A stretch of DNA of 64,000 nt from Gammaproteobacteria bacterium UBA5109 (GTDB lineage Bacteria > Pseudomonadota > Gammaproteobacteria > Pseudomonadales > Pseudohongiellaceae). Positions 62,325 to 64,000 of this stretch are shown piece after piece. The translations under genes and the position numbers were made by a program. Under the pieces are notes generated by a model that was given only the letters and a program-made list of their open reading frames with translations, searched no databases and had not been told where the DNA came from. The first letter of the stretch is position 1, and each line of letters opens with the position of its first letter. Location of the stretch: assembly GCA_002414385.1 (NCBI GenBank), contig DHZH01000006.1, positions 186,001-250,000 of the forward strand, in the 5' to 3' direction.

Positions 62325-62648
62325 TCAGGTTTCCAGCAGCGAACGCTTATTGGGCTTGTCTTTCCAGTCATCGGCATCAGGAAGCGGAGCTTTTGTTTCA
62401 CTGATGTTGGGCCAGGTTTCGCACAGTCTGCTGTTAAGTTCAAGGAACTCCATTTGATCTTCAGGGAGGTCATCGTCGGCATATATTGCATCTGCAGGAC
62501 ATTCCGGTTCACAGAGGGCGCAATCAATGCATTCATCAGGATTGATAGCCAGCATATTCGGCCCTTCGTAAAAGCAGTCTACCGGGCAGACATCAACGCA
62601 ATCGGTATATTTACACTTGATACAGTTTTCACTGACAACGAAAGTCAT
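62325..62648 (-). CDS. fdxA: 7Fe ferredoxin FdxA
   Basis: A 107-residue ferredoxin from the ATG at 62648 (MTFVVSENCIKCKY), matching FdxA; longer starts add unrelated residues. It holds the 3Fe-4S cluster motif CIKCKYTDCVDVCPVDC and the 4Fe-4S motif CIDCALCEPECP, with the C-terminal long tail (residues ~68-107) typical of the Azotobacter-type 7Fe ferredoxin. It carries low-potential electrons in the cytoplasm. It is convergent with the DUF5676 gene. Confidence 0.92.
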   Translation of the reverse strand: MTFVVSENCIKCKYTDCVDVCPVDCFYEGPNMLAINPDECIDCALCEPECPADAIYADDDLPEDQMEFLELNSRLCETWPNISETKAPLPDADDWKDKPNKRSLLET

Positions 62649-62842
62649 GACGAGCTCACTCATGTAAATTGTTTTTGCAAGATAACACAGAATCGCGTTA
62701 AAACAGGAGTACACTGGCTTTGGAAAGAAAATGCCACAATGTCATCAGATAAGGTGATGCATGATGGTCGCGATGAATTGGAGCCATAGAGTATGGATGC
62801 TGAAATTTTAATAACTTGACTGATCATAATCAGGAGGCACAA

Positions 62843-63349
62843 ATGAAAAATTTATATCTTAGCGCTATAACCGTTCTACTTTCCGCTTTACTCAGTATGT
62901 CTGTGAGTGCACAGGGAGGTCGTATGCCCCAGGGTGGCGGCATGGAGGAAGGCATGATGGGTGGAGGAATGAATCAGGAGCAAATGATGCAACTGCATGA
63001 ACAGATGCAGGAAATGCAGCAAATGATGCTACAGATGCAACAGGAGCAGGACCCTGAAGCCCGACAGGAACTCATGCAGAATCTAATGACGAAAATGCAG
63101 CAAGGGATGGGCATGATGCAACAAGGGATGGGTATGATGGGTGGCGGTATGCGGCAGATGCCGGAAGATCGGGAAGGCTCATCAAACATGCAGGAAGGCA
63201 TGGGCATGATGCAGATGATGAACAGGATGCAAAATCAAATGAGCATGATGCAGATGATGAACATGATGCAAATGATGATGGGGCAGATGAGTCAGATGGA
63301 ACAAATGGGTGAAATGGGTGAAATGGATAATTCGATGGATGAAGAATAA
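62843..63349 (+). CDS. Exported, extremely Met-rich protein, candidate copper-binding
   Basis: A 168-residue protein from the ATG at 62843, placed after a strong AGGAGG; a frame from 62816 lacks this. The signal peptide ends near SVSAQ (residue 24). The mature part consists largely of Met, Gln, Gly and Glu in recurring units such as GMGMMQQ, MMQMMN, QMSQMEQMGEMGEM. There are no cysteines in it. Met-rich exported proteins (as in CopA/PcoE-like and Met-motif proteins) bind Cu(I). The position after copC-copD supports this. The repeats are low complexity, so homology cannot be judged by reading. Confidence 0.7.
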   Translation: MKNLYLSAITVLLSALLSMSVSAQGGRMPQGGGMEEGMMGGGMNQEQMMQLHEQMQEMQQMMLQMQQEQDPEARQELMQNLMTKMQQGMGMMQQGMGMMGGGMRQMPEDREGSSNMQEGMGMMQMMNRMQNQMSMMQMMNMMQMMMGQMSQMEQMGEMGEMDNSMDEE

Positions 63350-63425
63350 CTGATCCTGAAAAATACGCTTTAACAGCTATTCTTGAATATAATTCGGGAT
63401 GGCGGGGTTTATTTAATTATTCATA

Positions 63426-63860
63426 ATGACTAGAAGTATAGAATTTTATCTGGTTCTTTTGGGTTTTCCGATTAACTTCCTTTGGGAAATGCTGCAAATG
63501 CCCTTGTTTGTCTTTCCGGAGAACATGCCTCTGTTGGTCAGCAGTTTAATTTGTCTGCAGGCAACAGCAGGAGATGCCATCATTCTGCTTTTGATGTACT
63601 GGATGCTGGTGTTGAGTACAAAATCCAGACGCTGGATATATGATCTGAATCCTTTGCGGGTGACCGGGTTTCTGGCACTCGGGATTATATTAACAATTAT
63701 TATCGAGGCGGCTTCCACAAGTTTTTTGGACCGCTGGACCTACGGCGAGTTGATGCCGACACTTCCAGTACTGGGTACAGGGCTTGCACCAGTTTTGCAA
63801 TGGCTGATAATCCCCTTACTTGTGTTAGTCCTGCTTCGACGACGAAAAGATTTGCTTTAA
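63426..63860 (+). CDS. Uncharacterised four-helix membrane protein with N-FLWE-Q-P motif
   Basis: A 144-residue protein with four predicted membrane helices. The N-terminal GFPINFLWEMLQMPLFVFP motif, followed by GDAIILLLMYWML, recalls a conserved unnamed family whose members have a similar N-(F/L)-WE-Q-PL start. Other markers are EAASTSFLDRWTYGELMPTLPVLGTGLAPVLQWLIIPLL. The function is unknown. It follows the Met-rich protein and may belong to the copper locus; the ribosome site is weak. Confidence 0.6.
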   Translation: MTRSIEFYLVLLGFPINFLWEMLQMPLFVFPENMPLLVSSLICLQATAGDAIILLLMYWMLVLSTKSRRWIYDLNPLRVTGFLALGIILTIIIEAASTSFLDRWTYGELMPTLPVLGTGLAPVLQWLIIPLLVLVLLRRRKDLL

Positions 63861-64000
63861 AAAAATAAAATCACAAACGCTTACAAAAACAGGTGAGAAC
63901 AACTGAGTCATTTTATTAATCTCTGATAAATCCTGGTCGTCGTCAGTTCCTTTTATATTTTTACTTTTACTCAACTTAACAATGAAAAATAAGCATAAAC

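Noticed and set aside
62974..63207. Minus-strand Cys/Ile-rich frame
   Set aside because: It is simply the antisense reading of the Met-rich gene's repeated ATG-containing codons.

Overview
The window looks like chromosomal DNA of a heterotrophic, aerobic gammaproteobacterium, probably marine or aquatic. The evidence is a YheS-type ABC-F protein, an FdxA 7Fe ferredoxin, an EmrAB pump with a MarR regulator, RhlE, REP-like palindromes, and a paired DUF1592/DUF1552 secreted system that is frequent in marine gammaproteobacteria. Genus-level placement is not possible from sequence reading alone. No rRNA, tRNA, CRISPR array, prophage or complete insertion sequence was found.

Layout. 1-4.7 kb: a 5'-truncated FAD/Fe-S 2-hydroxyacid dehydrogenase, a GntP permease and a class V aminotransferase, with REP-like and terminator-like palindromes. 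5.0-11.7 kb: an exported metallo-beta-lactamase-fold protein with a degenerate metal motif, then DUF1592, DUF1552 and ankyrin-repeat proteins that are all predicted to be exported. 11.8-15.7 kb: a 1,289-residue lipoprotein with propeller-like, cadherin-like, PDZ and S41 protease regions. 15.9-19.9 kb: a marR-emrA-emrB efflux cassette bracketed by two gene fragments and by inverted copies of a short repeat, which looks like a rearranged or acquired segment. 20-25 kb: a di-heme cytochrome, a SoxC/SoxD-like sulfite or sulfur dehydrogenase pair, and an NSS-family Na+ symporter with a zinc-ribbon tail and an overlapping small MetS-like subunit.

25-35 kb: a CMD-family protein, a small MutS-like ATPase, RhlE, a cytosolic trypsin-like protease, YheS, and a four-gene minus-strand operon (amidoligase, class I glutamine amidotransferase-like hydrolase, YqaA, Ca2+/cation antiporter). 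35-39.6 kb: an exported zinc-alcohol-dehydrogenase-like protein, a GST/HD pair and a TetR regulator with an NTF2-like protein. 39.7-44.1 kb: an operon for D-amino acid use (DadA, YkvI-type transporter, RidA, exported N-acyl-D-amino acid deacylase). 44.1-49.6 kb: a second class V aminotransferase, an FMN-dependent 2-hydroxyacid dehydrogenase, a D-2-hydroxyacid dehydrogenase and a lactate permease.

49.6-58 kb: acetoacetyl-CoA synthetase, a RimK-like ATP-grasp ligase fused to a TrkA-C/RCK_C-like domain and followed by an M14 deacylase, a MATE transporter, an M20 peptidase and a pirin. 58-64 kb: a copper-handling locus (Met/His/Cys-rich exported protein, lipoprotein cytochrome c, CopC, an APC permease, CopD, a DUF5676 protein, FdxA on the other strand, a very Met-rich exported protein and an uncharacterised membrane protein).

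Two themes recur. The first is oxidation, transport and transamination of 2-hydroxy and 2-oxo acids (lactate, glycolate, glyoxylate, hydroxypyruvate) at both 1-5 kb and 44-50 kb. The second is paired ligase/hydrolase modules acting on amide or glutamyl bonds (33.5-35.1 kb and 51.9-54.2 kb).
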